This document shows, piece by piece, positions 52,630-62,459 of a stretch of 64,000 nucleotides of DNA (position 1 is the stretch's first letter; each line of letters opens with the position of its first letter). The notes under the pieces are model-generated. The model had not been told where the DNA came from. It did not search any database and saw only the letters and a program-made list of their open reading frames with translations. The DNA comes from Pseudomonas yamanorum (GTDB lineage Bacteria > Pseudomonadota > Gammaproteobacteria > Pseudomonadales > Pseudomonadaceae). The position numbers and the translations under genes are program-made. The stretch covers positions 168,271 through 232,270 of the forward strand of contig NZ_JACARE010000038.1 of the NCBI RefSeq assembly GCF_013386765.1, given 5' to 3'.

Positions 52630-53916
52630 TCAGCGCGCCGCGACCACGGTACCCCGGCACTCGCCGAAGCCGATGGAGGCAAACCCGTCGCGACTGGCGC
52701 GGGCACGCAGGATGATTTCGTCGCCGTCTTCAAGGAATTTACGTACCTCGCCAGACGCCAATTCGATCGGCTTTTTACCGCCTTCGGTGATTTCCAGCAG
52801 GCTGCCGAATTGGCCCGCTTGCGGCCCCGACAAGGTGCCCGAACCAAACAGGTCGCCGGCCTGTAACTGGCAGCCGTTGACGCTGTGGTGCGCGACCATT
52901 TGCGCCACGGTCCAGTACATGTGTTGGGTGTTGCTGAGGGTCAGACGATGGGCCGGCAAGTTCTGCTCGCGCATCGAGGCGGTGGTCAGCAGCACTTCCA
53001 GTTCGATATCAAAACCACCGGCGGCCTGGTCGCGCTTGTCCAGCAGGTAGGGCAGCGGTTGCGGGTCGCCTTCAGGACGCGCCGGTTGTGCCTTGCGGAA
53101 CGGCTCCAGAGCTTCAGCCGTCACCACCCAGGGCGAAATGCTGGTGATGAAACTCTTGGACAGGAACGGGCCCAGCGGCTGGTATTCCCAGGCCTGGATA
53201 TCGCGCGCCGACCAGTCGTTGAGCAGGCAGAAGCCGGCGATGTGGTCAGCGGCGTCGCCAATGGCAATCGAGTCGCCCATGGCATTGCCCTGGCCGATCC
53301 AGATGCCCAGTTCCAGCTCGTAATCCAGACGGGCGCAGGGGCCAAAGGTCGGCTCGGTCTGGCCGGCCGGCAGGGCCTGGCCTTTCGGGCGGCGGACGTC
53401 GGTACCCGACGGGCGGATCGTCGAAGCGCGCCCGTGATAACCGATCGGCACGTACTTATAGTTGGGCAGCAGCGGGTTGTCCGGGCGGAACAGTTTGCCG
53501 ACGTTTTGCGCGTGCTCGATGCCCACGTAGAAGTCGGTGTAATCGTTGATTTTTGCTGGCAGGTGCATCTCGCAATCGGCCGCCGGGTGCAGCGCGCTTT
53601 GCAGTTTGCCTTGCAGGCTGCTGCCTTCCGCCAGCAGTTCCAGCAGGCGCTCACGCAGGGCCACGCGTGGGCCACGGCCGAGTTCGAAAAACGCATTCAG
53701 TTGACCGCCAGCAGTGGCTTCAACGGCACGGCGGGCTTCGCCCTCAAAGCATTCCACAGCGGCCTGCAGGTCAAGAACCTGCTCGCCAATCGCCACGCCA
53801 CTGCGCGGTGCAGAACCGTTGAGGCTGAACACACCCAACGGCAGGTTTTGCAGCGGGAAATCCCGGTGACCGTTGGCGCAAGCGACCCAACTGCGGGTGA
53901 GATTAGGCTGAGTCAT
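52630..53916 (-). CDS. fahA: Fumarylacetoacetase
   Basis: FahA (428 aa) hydrolyses fumarylacetoacetate to fumarate and acetoacetate. The metal-binding core ARLDYELELGIWIGQGNAMG and DWSARDIQAWEYQPLGPF are diagnostic, with DFYVGIEHAQNVGKLFRP in the N-terminal half. It begins 3 bp after hmgA and is clearly co-transcribed. Confidence 0.96.
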   Translation of the reverse strand: MTQPNLTRSWVACANGHRDFPLQNLPLGVFSLNGSAPRSGVAIGEQVLDLQAAVECFEGEARRAVEATAGGQLNAFFELGRGPRVALRERLLELLAEGSSLQGKLQSALHPAADCEMHLPAKINDYTDFYVGIEHAQNVGKLFRPDNPLLPNYKYVPIGYHGRASTIRPSGTDVRRPKGQALPAGQTEPTFGPCARLDYELELGIWIGQGNAMGDSIAIGDAADHIAGFCLLNDWSARDIQAWEYQPLGPFLSKSFITSISPWVVTAEALEPFRKAQPARPEGDPQPLPYLLDKRDQAAGGFDIELEVLLTTASMREQNLPAHRLTLSNTQHMYWTVAQMVAHHSVNGCQLQAGDLFGSGTLSGPQAGQFGSLLEITEGGKKPIELASGEVRKFLEDGDEIILRARASRDGFASIGFGECRGTVVAAR

Positions 53917-53919
53917 GGG

Positions 53920-55224
53920 TTATCTCCGATTCGGGTTGAAGGTTGCAGGCAGCGAGGCCCAGCAAGCGTCATAGGAAGGTTGCAGTTGCGGGCATTCCAG
54001 CGCGAACTGAGTAGGACGCAGCACCTGGCTGGTCTCGAACATGAACGCCATGGTGTTATCAATCTTGTGGGGCTCAAGCGTCGCGTTGATGGCCTTGGTG
54101 CAGGTCTCGCCATCCGGGCCATGGGCGCTCATGCAGCTGTGCAAGGACGCGCCGCCGGGCACGAAGCCTTCGGCCTTGGCATCGTAGGCACCCTGGATCA
54201 GGCCCATGTATTCGTTCATCAGGTTGCGGTGGAACCACGGCGGCCGGAAGGTGTTTTCGGCGACCATCCAGCGAGGCGGGAAGATCACGAAGTCGAGGTT
54301 GGCCAGGCCGTGCACGCTGGTGGGCGAGGTCAATACGGTGAAAATCGACGGGTCCGGGTGATCGAAACTCACGGTGCCGATGGTGTTGAAGCGGCGCAGG
54401 TCGTATTTGTACGGCACGTTGTTGCCGTGCCACGCCACCACGTTCAGCGGTGAATGATCCAGCTCGCAGCCCCACAGTTCACCGAGGAATTTCTGCACCA
54501 GGGTGGTCGGTTGCTTGAGGTCTTCGTAATGGGCGACGGGTGTGAGGAAATCCCGTGGGTTGGCCAGGCCATTGCTGCCGATCGGGCCGAGGTCGGGCAG
54601 GCGCAGTGGCGCGCCGTGGTTTTCGGCGACGTAGCCGCGCGCCTGGGCATCCAGCAGCTCGACGCGGAATTTCAGGCCGCGGGGCAGCACGACAATTTCC
54701 AGCGGCTCCACGTCCAGCACGCCCAACTCGGTGGCGATGCGCAGGCGGCCCTGCTCGGGAACAATCAACAACTCGCCGTCGGCGTTGAAGAACACGCGGT
54801 CCATGGAGCGGTTGGCGCGGTAGTTATAGATGCTGATGCCTGAGGGTTTTTCCGATCCCGAATTGGCGACCATGCCGACAAGCCCGTCGATGAAATCTGT
54901 CGGCTCGCCGGGAATATCCAGCGGGTTCCAGCGCAGGCGATTGGGCGTCACGGCGCCCAGCGGGCCACCGGCCAGTTGCCGCTCCAGCTTGACGAACGCC
55001 GGGTGGTTGGCCGATGGCTGGATGCGATACAGCCAGGTGCGCCGGGCTTCGCTGCGGGCCATGGTGAAGGCGGTGCCGGAGAAGAGTTCGGTGTACAGCC
55101 CGTAGGGCGCTTTTTGCGGAGCGTTCTGGCCGACGGGCAAGGCGCCAGGCAAGGCTTCAGTGGCAAATTCATTGCCAAAACCCGACTGGTAGACCGGCTT
55201 TGAAATAGTTGATTCGAGGGTCAT
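53920..55224 (-). CDS. hmgA: Homogentisate 1,2-dioxygenase
   Basis: HmgA (434 aa) opens the ring of homogentisate, the intermediate of phenylalanine and tyrosine breakdown. The iron-binding stretch FPPRWMVAENTFRPPWFHRN with the Glu and His ligands is intact, as is the C-terminal HGPDGETCTKA. It heads the hmgA-fahA-maiA operon and is divergent from hmgR. Loss of this gene would give pyomelanin pigment. Confidence 0.96.
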   Translation of the reverse strand: MTLESTISKPVYQSGFGNEFATEALPGALPVGQNAPQKAPYGLYTELFSGTAFTMARSEARRTWLYRIQPSANHPAFVKLERQLAGGPLGAVTPNRLRWNPLDIPGEPTDFIDGLVGMVANSGSEKPSGISIYNYRANRSMDRVFFNADGELLIVPEQGRLRIATELGVLDVEPLEIVVLPRGLKFRVELLDAQARGYVAENHGAPLRLPDLGPIGSNGLANPRDFLTPVAHYEDLKQPTTLVQKFLGELWGCELDHSPLNVVAWHGNNVPYKYDLRRFNTIGTVSFDHPDPSIFTVLTSPTSVHGLANLDFVIFPPRWMVAENTFRPPWFHRNLMNEYMGLIQGAYDAKAEGFVPGGASLHSCMSAHGPDGETCTKAINATLEPHKIDNTMAFMFETSQVLRPTQFALECPQLQPSYDACWASLPATFNPNRR

Positions 55225-55255
55225 GGATCATCCTCTGAGCGGAAGTTGTTTTTAT

Positions 55256-55280
55256 CGTAATCCAGTTACGCATAACGTAA
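55256..55280. promoter_or_regulatory. HmgR operator: three alternating half-sites
   Basis: CGTAA (55256-55260), TTACG (55266-55270) and CGTAA (55276-55280) are each separated by exactly 5 nt. They create two overlapping palindromes with a shared middle half-site, 32 bp upstream of hmgA, in the gap to hmgR. Confidence 0.75.
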
Positions 55281-55334
55281 TTTGATACCTGTTGACCGTC
55301 AAGCTATAAAGACGCCCATTCGTCCTTCGGATTC

Positions 55335-56135
55335 ATGCCCTCCATGGAAAAGCCGCCCGCTCCCCGCGACACCGGTAAACAGAAAGTCCGCTCGGCTGAA
55401 GTGGGCACCGACATCCTCAAGGCCTTGGCTGAACTGTCGCCGGCCACCTCGTTGTCGCGCCTGGCCGAGCATGTGCAAATGCCGGCGAGCAAGGTCCACC
55501 GCTACTTGCAGGCGCTGATTGCCTCAGGTTTTGCCGAACAGAACACCGCCACCAACCACTATGGCCTGGGCCGCGAAGCCTTGCGCGTGGGGCTGGCCGC
55601 GCTGGGCAGCATGGACGTGCTGAAAGTCGCCGCCCTGCCGCTGGCGGAACTGCGGGACGAGTTGAATGAAACCTGCTTCCTGGCTGTGTGGGGCAACCAG
55701 GGCGCGACCGTGGTGCATATCGAACCGGCGGTGCGCGCGGTGACGGTGGTCACGCAATTGGGGTCGGTGTTGCCGTTGCTCAGTTCGTCCACCGGGCTGG
55801 TGTTCAGCGCGTTTCTGCCGTCGCGGGAAACCGTGGAGTTGCGTGAGCGGGAGATTCAGGCGGGCATCGCCCATGCGCTGGCGGATGACCAGGCGTACGC
55901 CAGCACCTGTGAGCAGATCCGCCAACGCGGCCTGCACTTTGTGCACGGTTTGCTGATGCCCGGCGTGGACGCGCTGTCGGCGCCGGTGTTCAACGCAGTC
56001 GGGCAGGTGGCGGCGGTGTTGACCGTGGTGGGGCCGACGTCGCTGTTCCATGCCGATGAAGACGGCCCGGCGGCGAAGCGTTTGTTGGCGGCGACCCAGG
56101 CGGTGAGTTGGCGGATGGGTTATCAGCTTCCCTGA
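55335..56135 (+). CDS. hmgR: IclR-family repressor of the homogentisate genes
   Basis: A 266-aa IclR protein: DNA-binding helix ATSLSRLAEHVQMPASKVHRYLQ and effector domain with NETCFLAVWGNQGATVVHIE. It is divergent from hmgA, as in P. putida, where HmgR represses the operon until homogentisate binds. ATGs at 55335 and 55344 are both possible; neither has a strong ribosome-binding site. Confidence 0.9.
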   Translation: MPSMEKPPAPRDTGKQKVRSAEVGTDILKALAELSPATSLSRLAEHVQMPASKVHRYLQALIASGFAEQNTATNHYGLGREALRVGLAALGSMDVLKVAALPLAELRDELNETCFLAVWGNQGATVVHIEPAVRAVTVVTQLGSVLPLLSSSTGLVFSAFLPSRETVELREREIQAGIAHALADDQAYASTCEQIRQRGLHFVHGLLMPGVDALSAPVFNAVGQVAAVLTVVGPTSLFHADEDGPAAKRLLAATQAVSWRMGYQLP

Positions 56136-56151
56136 CACAAGGCCGTTCAAC

Positions 56152-56241
56152 TGTGGGAGCTGGCTTGCCTGCGATAGCGGTGCATCAGGTTAGCTATCTG
56201 TCACTGACACACCGCTATCGCGGGCAAGCCCGGCTCCCACA
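56152..56241. repeat. REPIN
   Basis: TGTGGGAGCTGGCTTGCC at the left and GGCAAGCCCGGCTCCCACA at the right, between hmgR and the convergent LuxR-type gene. Confidence 0.9.
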
Positions 56242-56270
56242 CTGGCCTGCGTAGCTTTCCGGATTGGAGT

Positions 56271-58760
56271 TCAAGCCATCAAGCCCAAGGTCTTGGCCTT
56301 GGCCACCGCCTGGGTGCGCCGCTCCACCCCCAGCTTGCTGTGAATCCGCCGCGCATGGGTCTTCACCGTGTGCAGCGAGATAAACAACTGGCCGGCAATT
56401 TCCAGATTGGAATTGCCCTGGGCAATCAACTGCAGCACCTCCAGTTCACGCTGGCTCAGAGGATTTTCCCCCGCCGCCGCCGGGCATTCCTGCGGCTCCA
56501 GCCCCAACGCGCTTAACAACCCCGGCTGCCTGAGGCGCAATTCGCGAATCGCCTGTTGCACCTGGCAACGCCCCGCCAGTTCCAACCCGGCTTCCAGCGA
56601 GCGCACGGCCAATGGTCGATCGCCGACTTGCCAGGCCACTTCCCCCAGCACCAACTGCAACTCCGCTTCCAGGCACAGCATGCCCCGCTGCCGGGCGGTC
56701 TCCAGTAGCACGCTCAGGCGGGCGACGGGCTCTTCAGCGCGACGCAATTTGACTTCGGCCAACACCTGCAAATACTCGAGGCGCGGGATCAACTCCAGGG
56801 TAGCCGGCGGCGCCTGTTTGGCTTTTGGTCCACGGTAGTGACGCAGCACGCGGGTCACTGCTTCCAGGGTCAGTTCAGCGCGGCCCTGTTGCAGCCAGAA
56901 ATGCCCGCTGAGCAATAGCAGCACAGCGCGATACACCGTGTCGGGTACCTGGCGTTGCTGCATCAGGCGCTCGGCGTCCCGCAACTGGATAAACGCCTGG
57001 GCGTAATCGCCTTTGTTGGCGGCCAAGAGCGCCAGGCCGAGGTAGCCGTAGAGCACGCGCTTGTCCTGGCTGTGCAGGCACATTCCCAGGCCGGATTCGA
57101 AGCATTCGGCGGCCACCGCATCGTGCCCCTGGCGCAGGGCCAGATGTCCCCGTCGCAACGAAATCCGCCCCATCAACGGCCCGGCCTTGAGTCGCTGCTG
57201 CACCAGCATGCGCTGCACGTTTTCCAGCAGGCTCTGGGCCCGATACGGCGCGCCGCGTTGCTCCAGCAACTGCGCGTGATCCAACTCCAGCAACGCCTCC
57301 AGCAGCAAGGAGCCGTGGGACCGCGCCAGGCACAACGCCTCGCGGTTCAGCGCCTGGGCCACGTCCAGTTCGCCACGCAGCAGGGCCTGTTGAGTCAGGC
57401 CCGACAGGCACATCAACCGCGAGGTCCAGGCGCTTTCAGGCAAATCTTGCAGCGCTTCCAGAAAATGCTCGCGGGCCCGTGCGGCTTCGCCGCCAAGATG
57501 CAGCAGCCAACCCCATTGCGCTTGCCAGCGAGCCAGCAGATACCGCTGCAAGTGCGCGGTCGGTTGCGGGGTAAAGCGCGCCAATTGGTCGATACACAAC
57601 GCCGCCTGATCGAAGCGCCCGGCAAACAGCAACGCCGCCGTCACCAGCCCCACCAGTTGCGCGGAACCCAGCATCAATTCATCACCATGCTGCTCATGCA
57701 GGCGCAACAGCAGCACGGCGTTTTGCTGGCGGAACAGGTCTTCAAAACTGAAATGCTGCAGCAGGCTCACGGCCACTTCGTATTCTTCGGCCAGCAGCGC
57801 CTGTTCAAACGCCGCTTGCCAGTCTTCGGCGGCGGTGAACCATTGGCAGGCGCGCCGGTGCCAGGAGCGTTTGGCCGGCCAGGGTTCGTCGCGCATAAGC
57901 TGCGCCAGCGGCGGGAAGATTTGCAGCCAGTCGGTGGCATCGTCCCAGGGTTCGATAAAGGCGCCCAGCGTCTGCAAGTCACGCAGGTAGGCGCCACCGT
58001 CGCCAAAGCCGAACAGATGGTCGCACAGGCTCGGGTTGAAGCGCGGCAGGTGCGCAAGCACGCGCCAGGCTTCGGCCAGTTCCGGCGCGAGGCCGCTGAA
58101 CAGTTCGTGTTGCAGGTAGTCGAGCAAAGTTTTGTCGGGGTGCCCGTCGCCTTCAAGCAGTGCGATGCGTACACCGGCGCACCAGCCGGCGCTGAACGTC
58201 AGTACCTTGTCGACAGCAGTCCCGGCCAATACGTGGATTTCGTCGTGATCAAACGCCAATTCCGCCGCGCTGCATTCCCACAGTTCATCGTCCAGCAACA
58301 GCCGCGGCCAGTTACACGCCGGGCGCCGCCGGGCGCCGATCCACCAGGTCAAGGCCGGGCTGCTGGCGGCCAGAATACGATCGAGCAAGCCATCCAGCTC
58401 AGGCGCCGGCACACGGCAGAAGTCATCCAGAAACAGCCACGCAGGCGCTTGCCAGCGGTTGAGGGCCAGCAGCAGCGTAGGTTCATCGACAAAATCGAGG
58501 CCAAGGCTTTGGGCCAGGCGCTGGCACAAATCCAAAGCCGCGCCGTTCAGCGGCAACCAGTACACCTGGCAATCCGCCGGCGCCTGCAAGGCGCACTCGG
58601 CGAGCAGCGCACTCTTGCCGCTGCCGGCCGGGGCGCAGAGCAACTTCACCCGCGCCGAGGCGTTGAGCAACGGCCCGGCCAGGCGTGGGCGCAACAGATG
58701 ATGGGGAGACAAGCGTGGCATGAATCCAGGACGATCCAGACAACGGGTCATGGCGGTCAT
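56271..58760 (-). CDS. MalT-like LuxR-family ATP-binding regulator
   Basis: An 829-aa large ATP-binding LuxR regulator. Walker A is APAGSGKS at 43-50, the middle is a long helical TPR-like region, and the C-terminus has the LuxR helix-turn-helix LSQRELEVLQLIAQGNSNLEIAGQ. The ATG at 58760 has AGGGA upstream; a frame to 58859 would run into the terminator of the next gene. It lies downstream of the DUF1302/DUF1329 pair, as in P. aeruginosa, and probably controls it. The inducer is unknown. Confidence 0.88.
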   Translation of the reverse strand: MTAMTRCLDRPGFMPRLSPHHLLRPRLAGPLLNASARVKLLCAPAGSGKSALLAECALQAPADCQVYWLPLNGAALDLCQRLAQSLGLDFVDEPTLLLALNRWQAPAWLFLDDFCRVPAPELDGLLDRILAASSPALTWWIGARRRPACNWPRLLLDDELWECSAAELAFDHDEIHVLAGTAVDKVLTFSAGWCAGVRIALLEGDGHPDKTLLDYLQHELFSGLAPELAEAWRVLAHLPRFNPSLCDHLFGFGDGGAYLRDLQTLGAFIEPWDDATDWLQIFPPLAQLMRDEPWPAKRSWHRRACQWFTAAEDWQAAFEQALLAEEYEVAVSLLQHFSFEDLFRQQNAVLLLRLHEQHGDELMLGSAQLVGLVTAALLFAGRFDQAALCIDQLARFTPQPTAHLQRYLLARWQAQWGWLLHLGGEAARAREHFLEALQDLPESAWTSRLMCLSGLTQQALLRGELDVAQALNREALCLARSHGSLLLEALLELDHAQLLEQRGAPYRAQSLLENVQRMLVQQRLKAGPLMGRISLRRGHLALRQGHDAVAAECFESGLGMCLHSQDKRVLYGYLGLALLAANKGDYAQAFIQLRDAERLMQQRQVPDTVYRAVLLLLSGHFWLQQGRAELTLEAVTRVLRHYRGPKAKQAPPATLELIPRLEYLQVLAEVKLRRAEEPVARLSVLLETARQRGMLCLEAELQLVLGEVAWQVGDRPLAVRSLEAGLELAGRCQVQQAIRELRLRQPGLLSALGLEPQECPAAAGENPLSQRELEVLQLIAQGNSNLEIAGQLFISLHTVKTHARRIHSKLGVERRTQAVAKAKTLGLMA

Positions 58761-58856
58761 TACTGCGTCCCTGTTTTTATTATTGGGCGGCGTGCGCCCT
58801 ACCCTAGTCCTGTGGCTGGCGGTTGTTGAGGAGTATTCAGCAGGCTGATTGTCGGA

Positions 58857-58890
58857 CATAAAAAAGCCGGGAGCCCAAAAGGCTACCGGC
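58857..58890 (-). terminator. Terminator of the DUF1302-DUF1329 unit
   Basis: GCCGGTAGCC and GGGCTCCCGGC pair (one mismatch) on the minus strand, followed by T6. Just downstream of the REPIN that follows the DUF1329 gene. Confidence 0.8.
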
Positions 58891-58897
58891 CTGAAAC

Positions 58898-58986
58898 TGT
58901 AGGAGCTGGCTTGCCTGCGATAGCGGTGTGTCAGGTTAGGTATCTGTTACTGATACACCGCTATCGCAGGCAAGCCAGCTCCTACA
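58898..58986. repeat. REPIN (GTAGGAGC variant)
   Basis: TGTAGGAGCTGGCTTGCCTG and its complement at the right end; both arms share the same A-for-G change in the head, so they changed together. Confidence 0.9.
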
Positions 58987-59010
58987 GGTTGAGCGCATTT
59001 CAATCAGGTT

Positions 59011-60378
59011 TTAGCGCACGCCCTCCGAGCGCAATGCCGCCGGGGTGTAGTCGGCCGCCTTGGCCGCAAAGCCGAACACGAAGCTGCTCTTCTCTTCGTT
59101 CTTCATGCCCAGGGCGATGTAGCGCCCGGCGATGATGTCGTACAGAGTCTCGACGGTGTAGGCCGGCACCTGGTGGTCGTAGTAGAACTGCGCATGCCCC
59201 TCGGCCACACGCCACAGTTGGCCACGGCCGTCGTAGTGGTCCACCAGCGCCACTTGCCAGCTGTCTTCGTCGATGTACATGTGGCGCTTGGCGTAGATGT
59301 GCCGCTCGCTCGGCTTGACGGTGCCGATCACTTCCCAGACCCGGTGCAGCTCGTAGCGGGTCAGGTCCTGGTTGATGTGGCCGGCCTTGATGATGTCGTC
59401 GTACTTGAGGGTCGGCGAGTCGAGCTTGTAGCTGTTGTAGGGAATGTACATCTCCTTCTTGCCCACCAGCTTCCAGTCGTAGCGGTCGGGGGCGCCGGAG
59501 AACATGTCGAAGTTATCCGAGGTGCGCAGGCCGTCGGCCGCAGTGCCCGGCCCGTCGTAGGCCACTTGCGGCGCACGACGCACCCGGCGCTGGCCGGCGT
59601 TGTAGACCCAGGCCAGGCGCGGTTCCTTCACTTGGTCGAGCGTCTCATGCACCAGCAGTACGTTGCCTGCCAGGCGCGCCGGAGCAGTCACCGATTGTTT
59701 GAAGAAGGTCAGCACGTTGGCGCCCTTGACCGGGTCCATGTCCGGGATCAGTTGCGGCACGGCCACTTCTTCTTCGAAGCGGATCGGCGTGTAGCTGCCG
59801 TTGGTCTGTGGCGTGGCCTGGGTGATGATGCGGCGCAGGTTGCCGCCGTGGTAGCGGGTGATGTGGTTCCACAACACTTCCACGCCGTTCTTGGGAATCG
59901 GGAACGCGTAGTAGCGGTTGCCGGTGAAGTTCTCCAGGCCGTTGCCGTCGTTGATCGCATGCACGTTGAGCGCGCTGCGCTTGATCGACTCGTAGATCTC
60001 CGGCGGCAGGTTGACCGTGCGGTGGGTCGGGTAGACCGGGATCTTGTAGGTTTGCGGGTAGCGCTTGAACATCGCCACCTGGCCTTCGGAGAGCTTGTCC
60101 TTGTACTTGTCGACCGTGGCGGCGGTGATCACGAACAGCGGTTTTTCACTGGCAAACGGGTCGGCGAGGAAGCCTTTGCTGTCGACCGCGCCGGCGTTTT
60201 TCGGGATGCCGCCGGTCCATGCCGGGATCGAACCGTCGGCGTTGCCGGCCTTCTCGGCGCCCACCGGGGTGAGGGTGGTGCCGAGCTTGGCCGCTTCTTC
60301 CGGCGAAACAGCCGCCATCACGTTGGCAGCCAGCAGGCTCAGGGCCAGCACGCCGCATTGCAGAATCATCTTGCGCAT
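59011..60378 (-). CDS. DUF1329 exported protein
   Basis: A 455-aa protein with a signal peptide cleaved after ANVMA (about residue 22). It has the LolA/LolB-like fold proposed for DUF1329 (outer-membrane lipoprotein-sorting-like). It starts 26 bp after the DUF1302 gene, with AAGGA. Such pairs occur next to acyl-CoA and ester metabolism genes and may carry hydrophobic compounds across the periplasm; the cargo here is unknown. Confidence 0.87.
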   Translation of the reverse strand: MRKMILQCGVLALSLLAANVMAAVSPEEAAKLGTTLTPVGAEKAGNADGSIPAWTGGIPKNAGAVDSKGFLADPFASEKPLFVITAATVDKYKDKLSEGQVAMFKRYPQTYKIPVYPTHRTVNLPPEIYESIKRSALNVHAINDGNGLENFTGNRYYAFPIPKNGVEVLWNHITRYHGGNLRRIITQATPQTNGSYTPIRFEEEVAVPQLIPDMDPVKGANVLTFFKQSVTAPARLAGNVLLVHETLDQVKEPRLAWVYNAGQRRVRRAPQVAYDGPGTAADGLRTSDNFDMFSGAPDRYDWKLVGKKEMYIPYNSYKLDSPTLKYDDIIKAGHINQDLTRYELHRVWEVIGTVKPSERHIYAKRHMYIDEDSWQVALVDHYDGRGQLWRVAEGHAQFYYDHQVPAYTVETLYDIIAGRYIALGMKNEEKSSFVFGFAAKAADYTPAALRSEGVR

Positions 60379-60404
60379 AGTCTCTTGTCCTTCCTTAAAC
60401 CCAA

Positions 60405-62195
60405 TCAGAAGTTCACGCCAAAGCTTAAGGCGATGAAGTCGCGGTCGGTGAGGGTGTTGTAGTCACCGCCAAAAAAGTCGGTGTAGCTCAGGCTTGCGGT
60501 GTAGGTGTTGCGGTAGTCCGCGTCCACGCCAACGCTGATGGCCTTGGCGCCTTCGTTGAACAGGCCGTTGGGGCCGTAGCCGCTGACGTCCTGGGACCAC
60601 GACACGTTGGGCTTGAGGTTGACCCCGGCGAACACGTTGTTGTAATCGAGGATGGCCCGGGCGCGATAACCCCAGGAGTTGGCCGTGACGAAACCGTCGG
60701 TGTCGCCGCCGAAGCCGTATTGGCCGTAGACCGAATCGCGGCCGTAACGCAGCTTGGATTTCGCCTCCAGGCCGCCGACGTGCACGAAGGCCGCTTCGCC
60801 CACCAGGGTCAGGCGTTCGGCGCCCAGCACCTGGTCGAAGAACTGGGTCATGGTGCTCTGGATCTGGGTGATTTCCTTGCGGCGGTAGCCGGCGTTGTCG
60901 GCACCGAAGGAACTGCTGATCGGTGAAGCGGCGTTACCGGCAATCGGGTTGACCAGGGCCAGCGTCAGGTCGGTGGTGTTGAGCTGTACGGGCGCATTCG
61001 GCCGGTAGCTGATTTCGCCGGTCCAGGCGGTGCCGGTGGGCAAGGTGGTGGAGAAACTGGCGCCGAACAGGCGGATGTTTTCCGGGTAGTCGAGGTAATA
61101 CTGGCCACGGCCAAGCATCGTGCTTTGCGCCAGTCCGGAGCCTGATCCGGGGGCGATACTGTTGGCGGTATTGATGATGCGGCCAATGGTGGCCAGGTTG
61201 GTATTGGCGGTGATGGTACCGACGGTGGGCGTGCGACTGTGGTAGTTCATGAAGTACAGGCCGTACTCCGTGTCATCGCCCAGCCAGCGCAAGGCCATCC
61301 CGAACTGGCCGCCATCGCGTGCCTCGCGGTCTTTTGCACGCTGCACCACCACGCCTTCGTTCGTCACCTGGAAGCCCTGGCCAAACGCCGCCGCCACCGG
61401 TTGCAACGGCGCAATCGCCGGGCTGCCAACCGTGTAGTTGCCATTACAGCCGTGGGCCACCACGTCGTTGCCGAAGAACGTCCCGCAGTTATCCACCACG
61501 GTGTTTTCCCAGTTCAACTGGTAGAAGCCTTCCACACTCAACTGGTTGGTCAGGCTCTGGGACGCGAACAGCATGTTGACGGGAATCAGGCCTTCCTTGA
61601 TCTCGGCGCCCGGACGGCGGAACGCGGAAACGTCAATCGGGTTGATGCTGTTGATGGAGTTGCCGATGAAGGTACTTTCGCCCCAACTGACCACCTGTTT
61701 ACCGACGCGCACGTTGCCCGGCAAATCACCGATGGAATAGTTGTGGTAGACGAACGCATCCAGCAATTCGTAGCCGGAGGAACGCGCGCCCTCGTCGCGG
61801 TGGTTGTTGCTGATCTGCTTGAATTCGCGGTCTTCGTCCTGCAGCTCGAAGTCGTACCAGTACTTGCCGCGCACGAACACGCCGCTGTCGCCGTACTTGA
61901 GCTCCAGGTCGTGGATGCCCTTGAAGATCTTGGAGAAGGTCTCGCCCTTCTTGAAGTTCAGGCGGCCGTCGTCGCCCGTGGACGCCTGGCCGGTGCCGCC
62001 GTTGGGAATGCCCACCAGCTTTTTATCGGCGTCGCGCATGCCCCAGCTGGCACCCACCGACAGCGAGGAATCGAATTGCCCTTCGATCTCGCCAATGTTG
62101 AACGAAACAGCCTGCGCCTGGGCACAGCAACCCAAAGCAACCGCAGCGGCCAGCGCCTGTGGCCTGAAGATGGCGCGCATTGTTGTTCTTGTCAT
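60405..62195 (-). CDS. DUF1302 outer-membrane protein
   Basis: A 596-aa protein with a signal peptide ending CAQAQA (about residue 29), then a beta-rich body ending LSFGVNF with a terminal Phe, as in outer-membrane barrels. VSFNIGEIEGQFDSSLSVGA is the family's start. The ATG at 62195 has GGGGAAG upstream; a frame to 62243 lacks one. It forms an operon with the DUF1329 gene. Confidence 0.88.
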   Translation of the reverse strand: MTRTTMRAIFRPQALAAAVALGCCAQAQAVSFNIGEIEGQFDSSLSVGASWGMRDADKKLVGIPNGGTGQASTGDDGRLNFKKGETFSKIFKGIHDLELKYGDSGVFVRGKYWYDFELQDEDREFKQISNNHRDEGARSSGYELLDAFVYHNYSIGDLPGNVRVGKQVVSWGESTFIGNSINSINPIDVSAFRRPGAEIKEGLIPVNMLFASQSLTNQLSVEGFYQLNWENTVVDNCGTFFGNDVVAHGCNGNYTVGSPAIAPLQPVAAAFGQGFQVTNEGVVVQRAKDREARDGGQFGMALRWLGDDTEYGLYFMNYHSRTPTVGTITANTNLATIGRIINTANSIAPGSGSGLAQSTMLGRGQYYLDYPENIRLFGASFSTTLPTGTAWTGEISYRPNAPVQLNTTDLTLALVNPIAGNAASPISSSFGADNAGYRRKEITQIQSTMTQFFDQVLGAERLTLVGEAAFVHVGGLEAKSKLRYGRDSVYGQYGFGGDTDGFVTANSWGYRARAILDYNNVFAGVNLKPNVSWSQDVSGYGPNGLFNEGAKAISVGVDADYRNTYTASLSYTDFFGGDYNTLTDRDFIALSFGVNF

Positions 62196-62381
62196 GCGTC
62201 TTCCCCGGTGGTGTGACAGAAGGTCCCACCCTACTGCCCGCAATCAGGAGCGATAAGCGCACCAAGGAGGTATTCGTGTTGTCGCCCGAAAGGATGAAGG
62301 GGCGCTCTGGCCGGGGTATTGGCGGGGGCATGGACGAGATGGATGAAGGGTTATCAGGGGGATGTATGAGGCGCCGGCATC

Positions 62382-62404
62382 ACTGTTGCCGGTTTGGTAA
62401 CAGT
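62382..62404. promoter_or_regulatory. Operator-like inverted repeat upstream of DUF1302
   Basis: ACTGTTGCC and GGTAACAGT (one mismatch, 5-nt spacer) lie about 190 bp upstream of the DUF1302 ATG. Related copies are CTGTAACA at 62432 and CTGTTACCGG at 62533. Confidence 0.5.
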
Positions 62405-62459
62405 CCTTGTCCCGAATCGCTATTTTTCATTCTGTAACAAACGCCTATTCTTGCTTGGC

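Noticed and set aside
56955..58829. A 624-residue frame antisense to the MalT-like regulator
   Set aside because: Gln/Arg-rich shadow with no motif; the regulator's Walker A and HTH are clear on the other strand.
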